IMG/VR virus record: IMGVR_UViG_3300035670_000482
Location: 1 to 42,109 of that record
Direction: 5' to 3' (one strand)
Source: a virus
DNA length: 42,109 bases
The translations under genes were made by a program, and so were the position numbers. This document shows positions 8,284 to 18,234 of the stretch, in pieces. The first letter of the stretch is position 1; each line of letters opens with the position of its first letter. A model generated the notes under the pieces. The model was not told where the DNA came from and did no database searches. It worked only from the letters and a program-made list of their open reading frames with translations.

Positions 8284-8313
8284 CTTAAATAACTTGATTT
8301 TAAAACTATATAG
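8284..8313 (-). promoter_or_regulatory. Late-type promoter: CTATATAG + TATA box
   Basis: Minus strand: CTATATAG (8306-8313), 13 nt, then TTATTTAAG (8284-8292), and the portal ATG at 8263 about 25 bp beyond the box. The palindrome itself encodes the last residue and stop of the terminase gene. Confidence 0.75.
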
Positions 8314-9643
8314 CTATATATGGCTTATACTTTGAGCTTAGCTCATAAAACATACGCATCATTAGAGCATCTCCGAAGTCTGGGCTTCTGCCTAAGTGTT
8401 CTTTTATCTCTTCTTTTGGGGTTATCTGTATTCTCCCGTCTTTGTCTTTGTCTTTCCATTTGATTTGTTCTAAGTCCTCTATAATTAGCTTCTTAACCTC
8501 AATAGAGGCGTCTGGGATAGATATTTTACCATCGTTAATATATTCAGCCAACTTAAAGTAACATTGACTTTTCAGATTAGCGAAATTATATTGAGTATTC
8601 CCGGTTTCTATTTGTTTTGAATTATTTATAAATCTTTTAACGCCTTTTAATTGGTCTACTACACCACCGCCAATTCCATCATCATCTATTACTACGTTGC
8701 TTCTTGGTACGTTATATTGAGCTTGAAGTACTACGATTTGTTTAGCCGTTTCTTCGGTGTCTTTTCCATTGTAACTAATTATCTTTAAAACTTTTAATCC
8801 ATTCCAGACAATTAACACTGTTTTGTCGCTTCCGAAACGGGCAATATCACAAGTTATATAATAAGGCGATTTAGTTACTGGAATTGGATTTGTAAATATA
8901 TCTAATATCTTATCATAATCAAACAATTTACTTGGGTCATCATCGTACTCAAAATTACCATAAAGCAATCTCTCTTTGCTTACTTTATCTAATTTATGCA
9001 AGTTCTCTATGTAATATTTTGAAATATATTGATTATCTCCAACTAAAGCAGGTATAAACTTTCTATAATTAGGTAAAGTATTTGTTGTATAAGGTTTATA
9101 AAATTCTGAATAAAGAAAATTCTTAGTGGGATTTGAGCATACTAATAGTTTTGGCTTTAGGTTATATTCTTTCAATTTATATCTTATTCTGCTCATAAGT
9201 ATATTATATGCCTTGTGAGTTATCTGCGAACCCTCGTCTATAAATGCCCCCGTGAATTCAGTTGAACCCAACTCATCAAATTCCGGGTCTGACGGATACA
9301 TAAATAAATCTTTTAAATAAATTTCAGAACCATTGCTAAATTTTATTGTCCCCTCCATAGAATTATATCTATAATCTATATCTTTTTTTAAGTTATATTT
9401 ACTGAAAATTCCGAATAGTGTCAAAAGGGTACTTTCTTTTAGAGTTTTTAGTACAGCCCTACCAATTAACCATCTTGTTTCGGGATAAGTTAGGCACATA
9501 GATAATACCCAAAAACAACCTAATAAAGATTTTCCTCCTCCCGCTGCCCCGCCAAAAAATATCTCTGTTGTGGTGTCATCAGTTAAACATCTCCATGCTT
9601 CCATCTGTTTGCTCGTGGGTTCCCAGATAATTTTATTTTCCAA
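8306..9643 (-). CDS. terL: Terminase large subunit
   Basis: 445 residues. Walker A GGAAGGGKS at 31-39, Walker B with the catalytic acid AFIDEGSQ around 133-140, and the motif VCSNPTK near 168. The RNase H-like nuclease half shows CDIARFGSDKT (Asp266), VVIDDDGIGGG (about 317-327) and PDFGDALMM near the end. The enzyme pumps DNA into proheads and cuts it. Usual family length. The start overlaps the HNH gene that separates it from the small subunit gene. Confidence 0.95.
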   Translation of the reverse strand: MENKIIWEPTSKQMEAWRCLTDDTTTEIFFGGAAGGGKSLLGCFWVLSMCLTYPETRWLIGRAVLKTLKESTLLTLFGIFSKYNLKKDIDYRYNSMEGTIKFSNGSEIYLKDLFMYPSDPEFDELGSTEFTGAFIDEGSQITHKAYNILMSRIRYKLKEYNLKPKLLVCSNPTKNFLYSEFYKPYTTNTLPNYRKFIPALVGDNQYISKYYIENLHKLDKVSKERLLYGNFEYDDDPSKLFDYDKILDIFTNPIPVTKSPYYITCDIARFGSDKTVLIVWNGLKVLKIISYNGKDTEETAKQIVVLQAQYNVPRSNVVIDDDGIGGGVVDQLKGVKRFINNSKQIETGNTQYNFANLKSQCYFKLAEYINDGKISIPDASIEVKKLIIEDLEQIKWKDKDKDGRIQITPKEEIKEHLGRSPDFGDALMMRMFYELSSKYKPYIAI

Positions 9644-10196
9644 TTTGAACTCCTTTCCTTAGATTTTCTATTGGTTCTACTAATTGAATATTTGATATTG
9701 TATGTTTTCCGCCCTTACTTAAAGGAATTATATGGTCTATATGAAATGATTTTAATATGTCTTTTCCACTAATAGCACATTTATATCCTTGTTTTTCAAG
9801 AAGACATGTTATAGAATTAAAATTTATTGTCCCATCATCACTTTCTTTTACATATTTTCTACGCTTTTCTTCAGATATTCTCCTGAAAAGTCTTCCTCTT
9901 GGAGTTTTGCTCCATCTCCTTGAAATTTTATTTTTAATTTTTATTTTTTGTGGGATATGTTTTATTTTATCATAGTGTTTCTTAATTGATAATTTTCTTT
10001 TTAATGGATTTTTTAGAAGATATCTTTTTGAGGCTAATCTTACTAAATCTATATTTTTAATTCTCCAATAGAATAAATATTTATTTCTACATTTCTTACA
10101 AACTTTTCTATATCCCGTTTTTCTGCTATTATCTTTAACAAAGTGAGATTTCTTCTTTTTCTGTTTGCACTGACTGCATATCTGTATCATTATCAT
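9633..10196 (-). CDS. HNH endonuclease between terminase genes
   Basis: 187 residues. N-terminal CxxC pairs (ICSQCKQ, VCKKCRN) and a very basic middle part, then the HNH nuclease: KCAISGKDILKSFHIDHIIPLSKGGKHTISNIQLV. Key residues are the HIDH pair and the final Asn. Overlaps the small terminase gene by 62 bases and the large terminase by 11. Either a homing endonuclease inserted here or an HNH protein helping packaging; HNH genes beside terminases are well known. Confidence 0.85.
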   Translation of the reverse strand: MIMIQICSQCKQKKKKSHFVKDNSRKTGYRKVCKKCRNKYLFYWRIKNIDLVRLASKRYLLKNPLKRKLSIKKHYDKIKHIPQKIKIKNKISRRWSKTPRGRLFRRISEEKRRKYVKESDDGTINFNSITCLLEKQGYKCAISGKDILKSFHIDHIIPLSKGGKHTISNIQLVEPIENLRKGVQIGK

Positions 10197-10628
10197 ATTT
10201 CGCTTGTATGCTATTTATATCTTCCTTAGGTGCAATTATCTCTATCTTGTAGGCATTATTTGTTTGTTCACTCTTGATAAAATTATACTGATATGATGAT
10301 TTTGGCATTAATATTTCCCATTTAACTCTTTGTAACTGAGCGAATGCTGGACAGCTTTTAGGCATTCCTTCTGAAGTTTTTAGTTCTTCAACATACTTTG
10401 CTTCTGTTGCTCTAATCAATTTTAAACTTCTTTCCTTTTCTTCTATTATACTTATATCGCTTTTTCTTTTTAATTCTTCTATTAGTTTTTCTCTTTCTTC
10501 TTCCCAGTTACCTTCATCAGCCCATATCCAGATTGTTCCTTTTGATAAATTATGTTCTTTGGCAATACGACTAATTGTAACTCCTCGCATAAAGTCTTCA
10601 CGGCATTCAAGTTTTTGTTTATTTTCTG

Positions 10629-10632
<4 letters not shown>
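10135..10632 (-). CDS. terS: Terminase small subunit
   Basis: 165 residues. N-terminal helix-turn-helix of the TerS type: FMRGVTISRIAKEHNLSKGT then IWIWADEGNWEEEREKLIEELK. A central helical oligomerisation part and a C-terminal tail follow. It would bind the packaging site and load the large subunit. Overlaps the methyltransferase gene by four bases. Confidence 0.8.
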
Positions 10633-11829
<1,197 letters not shown>

Positions 11830-11843
<14 letters not shown>

Positions 11844-12297
11844 TTTTCTTTGCCCTTTGTATTGCTGTATTCGGGTCCTCCATTACTGAATAGACGTTGT
11901 TATATCCTTTGAATTTATAGTCTGTTTTCTTGACACTTACGGATATTCCACCTGCTTTCTTTGACAAATCTGCATCTGATATTTCGGTTTCATTTATTAC
12001 TTCAAAGTTCTTCAAGTCGCTAAACTTAGCAAAATCTGTTCTAAATGGCTTAATTTCAGAAGCAATCAAATAGCCGTTCTTTCTGACGTTTGTATCTACT
12101 GCGTTTTTCCAGTAATCATTAAATTCATCTCTGCACGCTTTCTCTGCAAAAGGTAATCCTTTCTTGATTGCGTCTTGCTGAGCTTTACATAGTGCTTCAT
12201 TGAATTTAGATTTAGGGCTATCTCTATCTTTGTAGAATATATCCTCATAATCTTTCTTCTCTTCTGCGGTTGCTTGTCTTACTATTTCCATTATCAC
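11830..12297 (-). CDS. Hypothetical protein upstream of methyltransferase
   Basis: 155 residues, charged and helical in the first half (EEKKDYEDIFYKDRDSP, ALCKAQQDAIKKGLPFAEKAC), with strands in the second half (GGISVSVKKTDYKFKGYNNVYSV). The ATG lies downstream of a GGAGGTG ribosome site. The name of the fold is not recognised. Likely co-transcribed with the methyltransferase and terminase genes. Confidence 0.65.
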
Positions 12298-12308
12298 CTC
12301 CTTTTTGC

Positions 12309-12518
12309 TTATTCAAATTGTTTGTAAAATTTACCAGGTCGTCTAATCGCATCAATCATAGCCCAAACCCATACACCAATCGGTGCAACGAAAGTCCAGC
12401 TAAGAAGTAATGCAATAGCCAATCCAGTCCAGAATTTCCAGTAATCCTTACGCCAGGTGTAAATCCAGGTAAAAATTCCAAGAAAAACTGCTAACATTAT
12501 TGCAGTTGTTTTTCCCAT
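12309..12518 (-). CDS. Small two-helix membrane protein
   Basis: 69 residues with two transmembrane segments (about 5-21 and 30-53) separated by a basic loop (TWRKDYWKFW), and a C-terminal WAMIDAIRRPGKFY that resembles the end of TM2-type small membrane proteins. The basic loop and tail suggest an inside orientation for those parts. Function unknown; membrane association of DNA or a lysis role are both only possibilities. Confidence 0.65.
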   Translation of the reverse strand: MGKTTAIMLAVFLGIFTWIYTWRKDYWKFWTGLAIALLLSWTFVAPIGVWVWAMIDAIRRPGKFYKQFE

Positions 12519-12519
12519 T

Positions 12520-12798
12520 TTATACTCCTATTGGATATTTATTTAATTGTTTTTCAGAGTTAGAAATTGTTTCTTCTCTGATTTTGATTTCGCTTTCTAT
12601 AATCTTTAATACTTTACTATCTTCTTCGTCTTTTTGATTTCTTAAAAATTCTCTCCATTTATCTTCGAACGCTCTCTGGTCTTTCTGTCTGGTGATTAAG
12701 GCAATATTATATTCAAGATTTTTTTTAAGTTGGGCTATTTCTTTTTGGTTTTTCTCTATTCCGTTTTTCTCTAATTTGATTATTTCTTTTTTATTCAT
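12520..12798 (-). CDS. Coiled-coil protein
   Basis: 92 residues, nearly all helical and charged (MNKKEIIKLEKNGIEKNQK and onward), with heptad-like Leu/Ile spacing. Overlaps the RHH-like gene upstream by eight bases. No catalytic motif; a binding or structural role is likely. Confidence 0.6.
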   Translation of the reverse strand: MNKKEIIKLEKNGIEKNQKEIAQLKKNLEYNIALITRQKDQRAFEDKWREFLRNQKDEEDSKVLKIIESEIKIREETISNSEKQLNKYPIGV

Positions 12799-12973
12799 GT
12801 GCTAAGTAAGAAGGGTCTATTTGTTTAATTTGGTTATCTATTAAGTCGATTATTAAAACATTTAAATCGAAGCCAGTATCTTTATACTTCTCAATAAATT
12901 CTATTTGTCTATATGGAATTGTGATTGACTTGTTATATTTTCTGTTTCTGAGTTCCTTTATTTGTTTTGGCAT
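12791..12973 (-). CDS. Ribbon-helix-helix-like regulator (putative)
   Basis: 60 residues: basic N-terminus, a strand (KSITIPYRQ), a helix, a turn and a second helix (FDLNVLIIDLIDNQIKQID). This resembles the RHH (Arc/CopG) DNA-binding fold. It is the first gene after an archaeal-type promoter and begins about 26 bp after the TATA centre, so the mRNA is probably leaderless. It may regulate its own operon, which leads to the methyltransferase and packaging genes. Confidence 0.55.
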   Translation of the reverse strand: MPKQIKELRNRKYNKSITIPYRQIEFIEKYKDTGFDLNVLIIDLIDNQIKQIDPSYLAHE

Positions 12974-12994
12974 GATTTAATTAGGTATAAAGGG

Positions 12995-13003
12995 TTTATA
13001 AAG
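12995..13003 (-). promoter_or_regulatory. Archaeal-type TATA box for 12973 gene
   Basis: CTTTATAAA on the minus strand, centred 26 bp before the ATG at 12973. The 12974-13034 gap is otherwise A+T-rich with no gene. Confidence 0.65.
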
Positions 13004-13034
13004 TTTATTATTTATTAATTTAATAGTTACTTAA

Positions 13035-13232
13035 CTAATACTTCCTATCGTAATCTGGCATAGTTTTTGATATGTCGTAATGTCTTCCAGTCAATTCATG
13101 ATATTGTCTGGCTAATTCGTTTATTCTCTTTAAAGCCATATCTCTTTCTTTTCTATCAAAATTCCATTTATTATCAAGAATTAAAAGAGTTATTCTTTCT
13201 TCTAATTCAGAAGCTTTTTGAGTATCCGCCAT
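13035..13232 (-). CDS. Small helical protein at end of glycan operon
   Basis: 65 residues from the ATG at 13232, charged and helical (SELEERITLLILDNK, ERDMALKRINELARQYHEL). Overlaps the SDR gene 3' end by 26 bases. No family recognised. Last gene before the 12973 promoter. Confidence 0.5.
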   Translation of the reverse strand: MADTQKASELEERITLLILDNKWNFDRKERDMALKRINELARQYHELTGRHYDISKTMPDYDRKY

Positions 13233-13812
13233 CACAAGTTATTACTGCTCCATCAATAAAATTAGCTTTATTACTTATTAAATACTTAACTAAATTAGCC
13301 ACATCTTCTGGTTTGCCTATTGGGGCATTTACTTTATTTGCGTATCTCTTAATCTCTTTTTTTGTGTTAATATAGCCAGGACAAATCGTATTAAATGTTA
13401 TTCCTTTATACTTTCCAGCCAGACTTTTCATAAAAGCTATTTGTGCAGATTTAGATGCTGTGAAGTAAGGATTTGGCCCTTTCTCTTTTCCATATATGCT
13501 ACTTATAGTGATTACTCTACCGAACTTCCTTTTCTTTTTTAGAAATGCTCTGGTTAGTTTCATTGTTATACCATAGTTTTTCTTCATACAATCGTTTGCG
13601 TCTTCTGGTTTACAGGTGCCCATTCCACCTACATTATTAATTAAAATATCATAATTTTTCATACAATCTTCTGCACAAACAATATGCCCTAAATTCATTA
13701 AATCCCAGCCAGTTTCTAAACTCCAATCAGTAACTTTAATCTTTTGTTTTTCTAATTGCTTCTTAATGGCTAAACCAATTCCGTGTGAACCACCAGTAAT
13801 CACTGCACGCAT
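13207..13812 (-). CDS. Short-chain dehydrogenase/reductase, altered active site
   Basis: 201 residues. Classical SDR pattern: cofactor loop TGGSHGIG at 6-13, LINNVGG around 58-63, the SSIYG catalytic Ser strand at 104-108 and CPGYINT later. The usual YxxxK is changed: Lys121 is present in FTASK, but Phe117 occupies the Tyr site and a Tyr sits one residue earlier (116). It would act on a sugar or related intermediate if active. Coupled by overlap to the methyltransferase-like gene upstream. Confidence 0.85.
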   Translation of the reverse strand: MRAVITGGSHGIGLAIKKQLEKQKIKVTDWSLETGWDLMNLGHIVCAEDCMKNYDILINNVGGMGTCKPEDANDCMKKNYGITMKLTRAFLKKKRKFGRVITISSIYGKEKGPNPYFTASKSAQIAFMKSLAGKYKGITFNTICPGYINTKKEIKRYANKVNAPIGKPEDVANLVKYLISNKANFIDGAVITCDGGYSKSF

Positions 13813-14468
13813 CTTAATCCAAGAACCTCCAACTCTTTTTTACTTAGTCGTTTAGGTAAACAATAAAGTATGCCCCTATAAGTTAATCTTGGTTCTGACC
13901 ACGCATAGTTTAGATTATCTTGCATTACTGGGTCGTTTGTTTCTTCTGGCTTCATTATATCACAGCTTTCTAATCTATTTGTATAAAGATAGAATTTTGG
14001 ATTGACTTTTTTAAGTGGATTTTTTAGAATATTCATACCTAACCTAATACCATCATATCTACAATGGCCCAAACCATTATCAAAGTCGTGTATAATTATT
14101 ATTGCGTCTTTTCTACCTTTTAAACTCTTTAGTTCGTCTAATACTACAAACCTTTTGCTCTTTGGTAGTTTAGGATTATAGAAGTGTGCATCTAAGTAAA
14201 ACATTGGATTTTTAACATTCTTAAATCGTTTCAAGAACTCTGGGCTATGTTGTTTAGCTAAAGTTATATTGCCATATTTATATAATCGTTCAATACTCTC
14301 ATTGAAATAATCTTCAACTATCTCGCAAGTATAAACCCAGTTAAATGTCTTTGCGTGAAGTTCGGCATTTATTCCTTTGAATGTACCAGTTTCTATAAGT
14401 ACTACTGACTTTAATTTATCTCTTAAATAGTTAATTACTTCTATGCTTTGTTTGTCTGTCCAACTAAT
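13800..14468 (-). CDS. Class I methyltransferase-like protein with ATT start
   Basis: 222 residues if begun at ATT 14468; the first ATG in frame is at 14234 and would delete the cofactor-binding part. The ATT follows GGAGGT with seven bases between. The frame upstream of that ATG reads VVLIETGTFKG, then VYTCEIVEDYF, YLDAHFYN near residue 95 and a strand IIIIHDFDN, an arrangement resembling SAM methyltransferases of surface-sugar clusters. It overlaps the nucleotidylyltransferase 3' end by 28 bases. Substrate unknown. Confidence 0.65.
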   Translation of the reverse strand: MSWTDKQSIEVINYLRDKLKSVVLIETGTFKGINAELHAKTFNWVYTCEIVEDYFNESIERLYKYGNITLAKQHSPEFLKRFKNVKNPMFYLDAHFYNPKLPKSKRFVVLDELKSLKGRKDAIIIIHDFDNGLGHCRYDGIRLGMNILKNPLKKVNPKFYLYTNRLESCDIMKPEETNDPVMQDNLNYAWSEPRLTYRGILYCLPKRLSKKELEVLGLRCVQ

Positions 14469-14890
14469 GTTTTATACCTCCCGATTAAATCACTGCTTGA
14501 TTGTATTTTTTTGCCTAATCCATCTACTATTTCTATGTTTAATTTTTTACATGTTTGAGCTTCGGGTATTTCTCCTTTGTGTCTATCTCCACCTTTTGCG
14601 AAGAATAATCTATTTTTTGGATATAATTTTCTTATGTATTCTAATGTTTTACATACGCTTTTATCATTGTCTATGCTTAAATATACATTATCTATTAATC
14701 TAATTTCCTTTAAAATGATTAATCTTTCTTGTTCGTTCATGAAAGAATAACCTTTTTTTAGTTTTGCTTGTTGGTCGTTATTTAGAATAGCAATCATAAA
14801 ATCGCCTAATTGACTGGCTTTCTCAAAGTATTCTATATGCCCTGAGTGAATTGGGTCAAAGTATCCGCTTACTATTACAATAGTTGACAT
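14441..14890 (-). CDS. Nucleotidylyltransferase, cytidylyltransferase type
   Basis: 149 residues. The nucleotide-binding signature GYFDPIHSGHIEYFEKA is near the start (HxGH = HSGH), with NEQERLIIL and a C-terminal SSSDLIGRYK. This family activates small sugar or polyol phosphates as CDP or ADP conjugates. A second such enzyme lies at 22636, so two different precursors or two steps are likely. Substrate cannot be told from sequence. Confidence 0.85.
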   Translation of the reverse strand: MSTIVIVSGYFDPIHSGHIEYFEKASQLGDFMIAILNNDQQAKLKKGYSFMNEQERLIILKEIRLIDNVYLSIDNDKSVCKTLEYIRKLYPKNRLFFAKGGDRHKGEIPEAQTCKKLNIEIVDGLGKKIQSSSDLIGRYKTLVGQTNKA

Positions 14891-15924
14891 ATTTTTTTAG
14901 CCGAGTTATCCCATGTAAATTCTTGGGCAGTTTTAATTGCTTTTAAACCCTTTTGTTTGATTAATTGAGGGTTTGAATATATTTCTCGCATTACTTTCCT
15001 TAATTCTATAATACTCGGTGTTAGCCAACTAATTCCTTCATATTCTAATTCGTGCTTTATCTCAGTCATCTGTCCACCTATTAGCCAGCCATTCTCATCA
15101 TTAACAAAATCTGTTTGTCCGCCGAAATTAGTTGTTAAAACTGGTAATCCACAAGCCATCGCTTCTAAACAAGGAATATTAAACGCTTCTGCTCTTGTTG
15201 GGCTTAAAAATACATTTCCTTTATTATAAAATTCTACTAACTTATTTTGTGGTACTAAATCAAAACTGAATGTTAGTTTAGGAACTCCGGATTTTTTGTC
15301 TGTTAGTTCGGTTATTAATTTAGTTATATCTGGAACTCCATAAACCGGATTTACTTTAATAATTAATTCTACATCGTCTTTATCAGTAAACTCTTCAAAG
15401 TATGCCTTAATTGCATATTGTATTCCGCCCCTATCTTCATTATTTCTCCATCCTTTGTTGCATAAGAAAGTAACTTTGCTTGGCTTTTCTTTTGGATAAA
15501 ATAAATTTAAATCTACTCCATGAGGCACTATGATTAATTTTGATAATATACTATTATCCATAATAACACATTTAGCAACAGCATCATAGGTATGCTTACT
15601 TGGTACAATTATTTTCTCTATTTGAGGGTTTAGCATTTCTTCTATCATATAATCCGGCACTTTATCGCCTTCCCATACACAATAAGCCCAGTTTCTTTTA
15701 CCTAAGTTTAATCTCCAAAATAGTGGGTGTGTTACTATTAAATTAATATCACCGCCTTTTCGTTTAAGCATTTCTAACTCTCTATCGTTTAAGAGTTTCT
15801 CTGCACCGGGATTTATTTGGCTTGTTAATTTGATTGGTTCTATTTTATCAAGAGCGTTGGCTAAACCTTTTGTATGGTTTCCGTATCCGTTTGGTGTTAT
15901 TATATCCCCGATTAAGTTTATCAC
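14875..15924 (-). CDS. Glycosyltransferase, GT4 family
   Basis: 349 residues, GT-B fold. The C-terminal half carries the EX7E motif in AEAFNIPCLEAMACGLPVL and the FVNDENGWL segment. The N-terminal domain includes IVPSKHTYDAV and VPHGVDLNLFYP. It would use a nucleotide-sugar donor on a growing glycan. Four-base ATGA overlap with the GT2 gene upstream. Confidence 0.9.
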   Translation of the reverse strand: MINLIGDIITPNGYGNHTKGLANALDKIEPIKLTSQINPGAEKLLNDRELEMLKRKGGDINLIVTHPLFWRLNLGKRNWAYCVWEGDKVPDYMIEEMLNPQIEKIIVPSKHTYDAVAKCVIMDNSILSKLIIVPHGVDLNLFYPKEKPSKVTFLCNKGWRNNEDRGGIQYAIKAYFEEFTDKDDVELIIKVNPVYGVPDITKLITELTDKKSGVPKLTFSFDLVPQNKLVEFYNKGNVFLSPTRAEAFNIPCLEAMACGLPVLTTNFGGQTDFVNDENGWLIGGQMTEIKHELEYEGISWLTPSIIELRKVMREIYSNPQLIKQKGLKAIKTAQEFTWDNSAKKICQLL

Positions 15925-16778
15925 CTCATTATTAAGTTATTAGCCTTTTTAAGTTCTAATTCACTTACCTCCCCTTTGAATATCTCTTTGAGCTTATCTT
16001 TATTTTCTATTGTGAATTCTTCTAAAATCTTTTGATTAAATGGAACCATATTCATAGTATTTCGTTCTCCACCGCTTGGTGTTGCTAAATGATGATTTAC
16101 TGCGAATGTATTTACTCCGATTTTAAAGCCATTTAATAACGCTTTGTAACTGAATATCTGTTCTTCTCTAAATCCATTCATACTCAATCTTGTTGGATAA
16201 TATTTTACTTTTTCGTGTACTTCTTTCTTAATTAAGGCACAACTACGAAAATGATGAGCTGGTAAAATTAGTTTTTGAGTATAAGGCATTCCACAATCAT
16301 CAAAGTTGCACTTATATGAACCATCTTCGTTTAGTATTACTCTATTGACTATTCCGTTTAAGTGAACTGGGTTTCGTTTGAAAGTCGGTCCAAATGGGAT
16401 TGTTACTCCACTCGCAATATCATAACCTTCTTTAATTACTTCAAAAAGCTGTTCTATATAATCTGGTTCTAAAATGCAGTCATCATCAACTCGAATATAA
16501 TAATCATAGTCTTTCGCCCAATCTACAATCTCTTGTCTGGCTCTACTTACGCCTAAACAAAAATCAGTTCTTTTAACAAATACTTTATGGTTTTCAAGCA
16601 TTATTCTAACTAATAAAGAATTAAAGAAATGATAAGAGTTTAAAGGTGTTCCGCCAAAATCATCTAAAATAAATATATCAAAATCCTGATAAGTTTGAGT
16701 TCTAAGACTTTGTAGTAATAAACATAATTCTGTTGGCCTGTCTTTAGTATTAATTAAAACTGCTACTTTATTCCCCAT
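15921..16778 (-). CDS. Glycosyltransferase, GT2 family
   Basis: 285 residues, GT-A fold. Opening VAVLINTKDRPTELCLLLQSL is the family start, then DIFILDDFGG and the metal-binding acidic motif YYIRVDDDCILEPDYI. A later part includes FRSCALIKKEV. It would add a sugar from a nucleotide-sugar donor. Overlaps its neighbours by a few bases, inside one operon. Confidence 0.9.
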   Translation of the reverse strand: MGNKVAVLINTKDRPTELCLLLQSLRTQTYQDFDIFILDDFGGTPLNSYHFFNSLLVRIMLENHKVFVKRTDFCLGVSRARQEIVDWAKDYDYYIRVDDDCILEPDYIEQLFEVIKEGYDIASGVTIPFGPTFKRNPVHLNGIVNRVILNEDGSYKCNFDDCGMPYTQKLILPAHHFRSCALIKKEVHEKVKYYPTRLSMNGFREEQIFSYKALLNGFKIGVNTFAVNHHLATPSGGERNTMNMVPFNQKILEEFTIENKDKLKEIFKGEVSELELKKANNLIMR

Positions 16779-17434
16779 TTGTTTCTGAAATATTTTCCAG
16801 CCTCCTTTTTAGCTTTCTCGTTTTCTTCAAAGTTTTGAGTATCGTGTAGTCTTTCGTTTGACATATGGTGTTCAACCCAGTAATCTAATTTAAATATATG
16901 TAATCCTGCATTTAAAATCGCATAAGTTAAATCTATATCTACGCCCCAACCTTTTGGGTAATTCTCATCAAAGCCACCGACTTTCTGTATTGCTCTATTT
17001 GTTATGTAAGAACACCAACCACCAATCCATTTAAATCCATCTAAATAATCTGGTCCGCTTATTCCTCCGTAGTTAATTGTAACAACCGCACCTATTCGTT
17101 CGTCTTTTGCTATTTCTATCATTTCGTTTAGCCAATCTCTTTTATATAATTTGAAAAAGGTTACATCTGTTTGAATTAATAATAAATCCTCTCCTCTCTC
17201 TTTAGCTATTTGAAATAATTGATTATATGCCTTTAATGGTCCTTCTCGTTTTGTGTGTATTACTTCTATTTTTGGATTTTTGGCTAACTCGTCGCAGTAT
17301 TCTTTTGTTCCATCTGTGCTTTCGCTCTCTATAATCACAATTTTATAATCTGCTTGGGTAGAGTTCATAAAAGTAGAAATAGCATTCCTAAACGCTTCTA
17401 AATCGTTATGAACAGGGCATCCAATTATTACCAT
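16763..17434 (-). CDS. Glycosyltransferase, GT2 family
   Basis: 223 residues. Start VIIGCPVHNDLEAFRNAISTF, then VIIESESTDGTKEYCDELA are typical GT2 signatures. The usual DxD region reads LLIQTDVTFF, so only one of the two Asp is evident. A later GGFDENYPKGWGVDIDLTY gives the acceptor-side acidic residues. Likely a sugar transferase of the same glycan. Confidence 0.85.
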   Translation of the reverse strand: MVIIGCPVHNDLEAFRNAISTFMNSTQADYKIVIIESESTDGTKEYCDELAKNPKIEVIHTKREGPLKAYNQLFQIAKERGEDLLLIQTDVTFFKLYKRDWLNEMIEIAKDERIGAVVTINYGGISGPDYLDGFKWIGGWCSYITNRAIQKVGGFDENYPKGWGVDIDLTYAILNAGLHIFKLDYWVEHHMSNERLHDTQNFEENEKAKKEAGKYFRNKWGIK

Positions 17435-18234
17435 ATCTCTTTTATCCCCTCATTTAGTTCTATCATAGTTAAATAGTTAATTAAATGTAAGTTATTAGGC
17501 ATAAACTTTTTACTTGGTCCTGTTGGTTTAGTTATATCATATTTAATTGGTTTGTTAGATAATTTACTTAAAATATCTGCGACTTCGCTTATCTTGTTTG
17601 TTTTTCCACTTGTGGCGTTTATTGGTTCGTTTGGCATCTGTTTCATAGTTTCAATCATTATTCTGGCTACATCTCTTGCGTGTATAAAATCTCGTTCTTG
17701 TGTTCCATCGCCCCATACTTCTATTTGTTCATCTTCTTTTGCTTTCTTTAATAAATTACTTATAACCATTCTTTCGCCTTCTAAACTTTCTTTTCCATAA
17801 ACATTTGCTGGTCTGACTATACAGAATTTAGTTTCAGTGCCTTGTATTTGAATTGCTTTAATTAAATGTTCGGCTGTTTGTTTAGCCCAAGCAGGATAAA
17901 AATCACTTTCTGGAAATAATACTGCGATGCTACTTGTATAAAGGAATTTCTTTACTTTACATTCTTGACTTGCTCTAATCATATTTGTATCGCCTTGTAG
18001 CATAGGTATCATAAATTCGGCTGGTTTTTCTTTTGTTCGTTTAGGAGAACCTTTAATCCCGAAAACATGGTAAACTTCGTCCATTCCTTGACAATACTTT
18101 AAGCAAGTCTTATAATCTGTTATGTCATCGCCATTCTTTAAATCTAAAATAAATACTTCGTTGTCTTTTTCTAAAAGTTTTACTAACTCTGTCCCGATTA
18201 AGCCCTCTCCACCCGTGACTAAAATTTTAGACAT
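17428..18234 (-). CDS. NAD-dependent epimerase/dehydratase, extended SDR
   Basis: 268 residues. Cofactor loop VTGGEGLIG at 6-14, a YTSSIAV strand near 99-105, VRPANVYG and GDGTQERDFIHARDVA. The expected YxxxK reads PAWAK: Pro114 lies at the Tyr site, with Tyr113 one position earlier and Lys118 present. The family makes or interconverts nucleotide sugars. Coupled by overlap to the dehydratase-like gene upstream. Confidence 0.85.
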   Translation of the reverse strand: MSKILVTGGEGLIGTELVKLLEKDNEVFILDLKNGDDITDYKTCLKYCQGMDEVYHVFGIKGSPKRTKEKPAEFMIPMLQGDTNMIRASQECKVKKFLYTSSIAVLFPESDFYPAWAKQTAEHLIKAIQIQGTETKFCIVRPANVYGKESLEGERMVISNLLKKAKEDEQIEVWGDGTQERDFIHARDVARIMIETMKQMPNEPINATSGKTNKISEVADILSKLSNKPIKYDITKPTGPSKKFMPNNLHLINYLTMIELNEGIKEIW

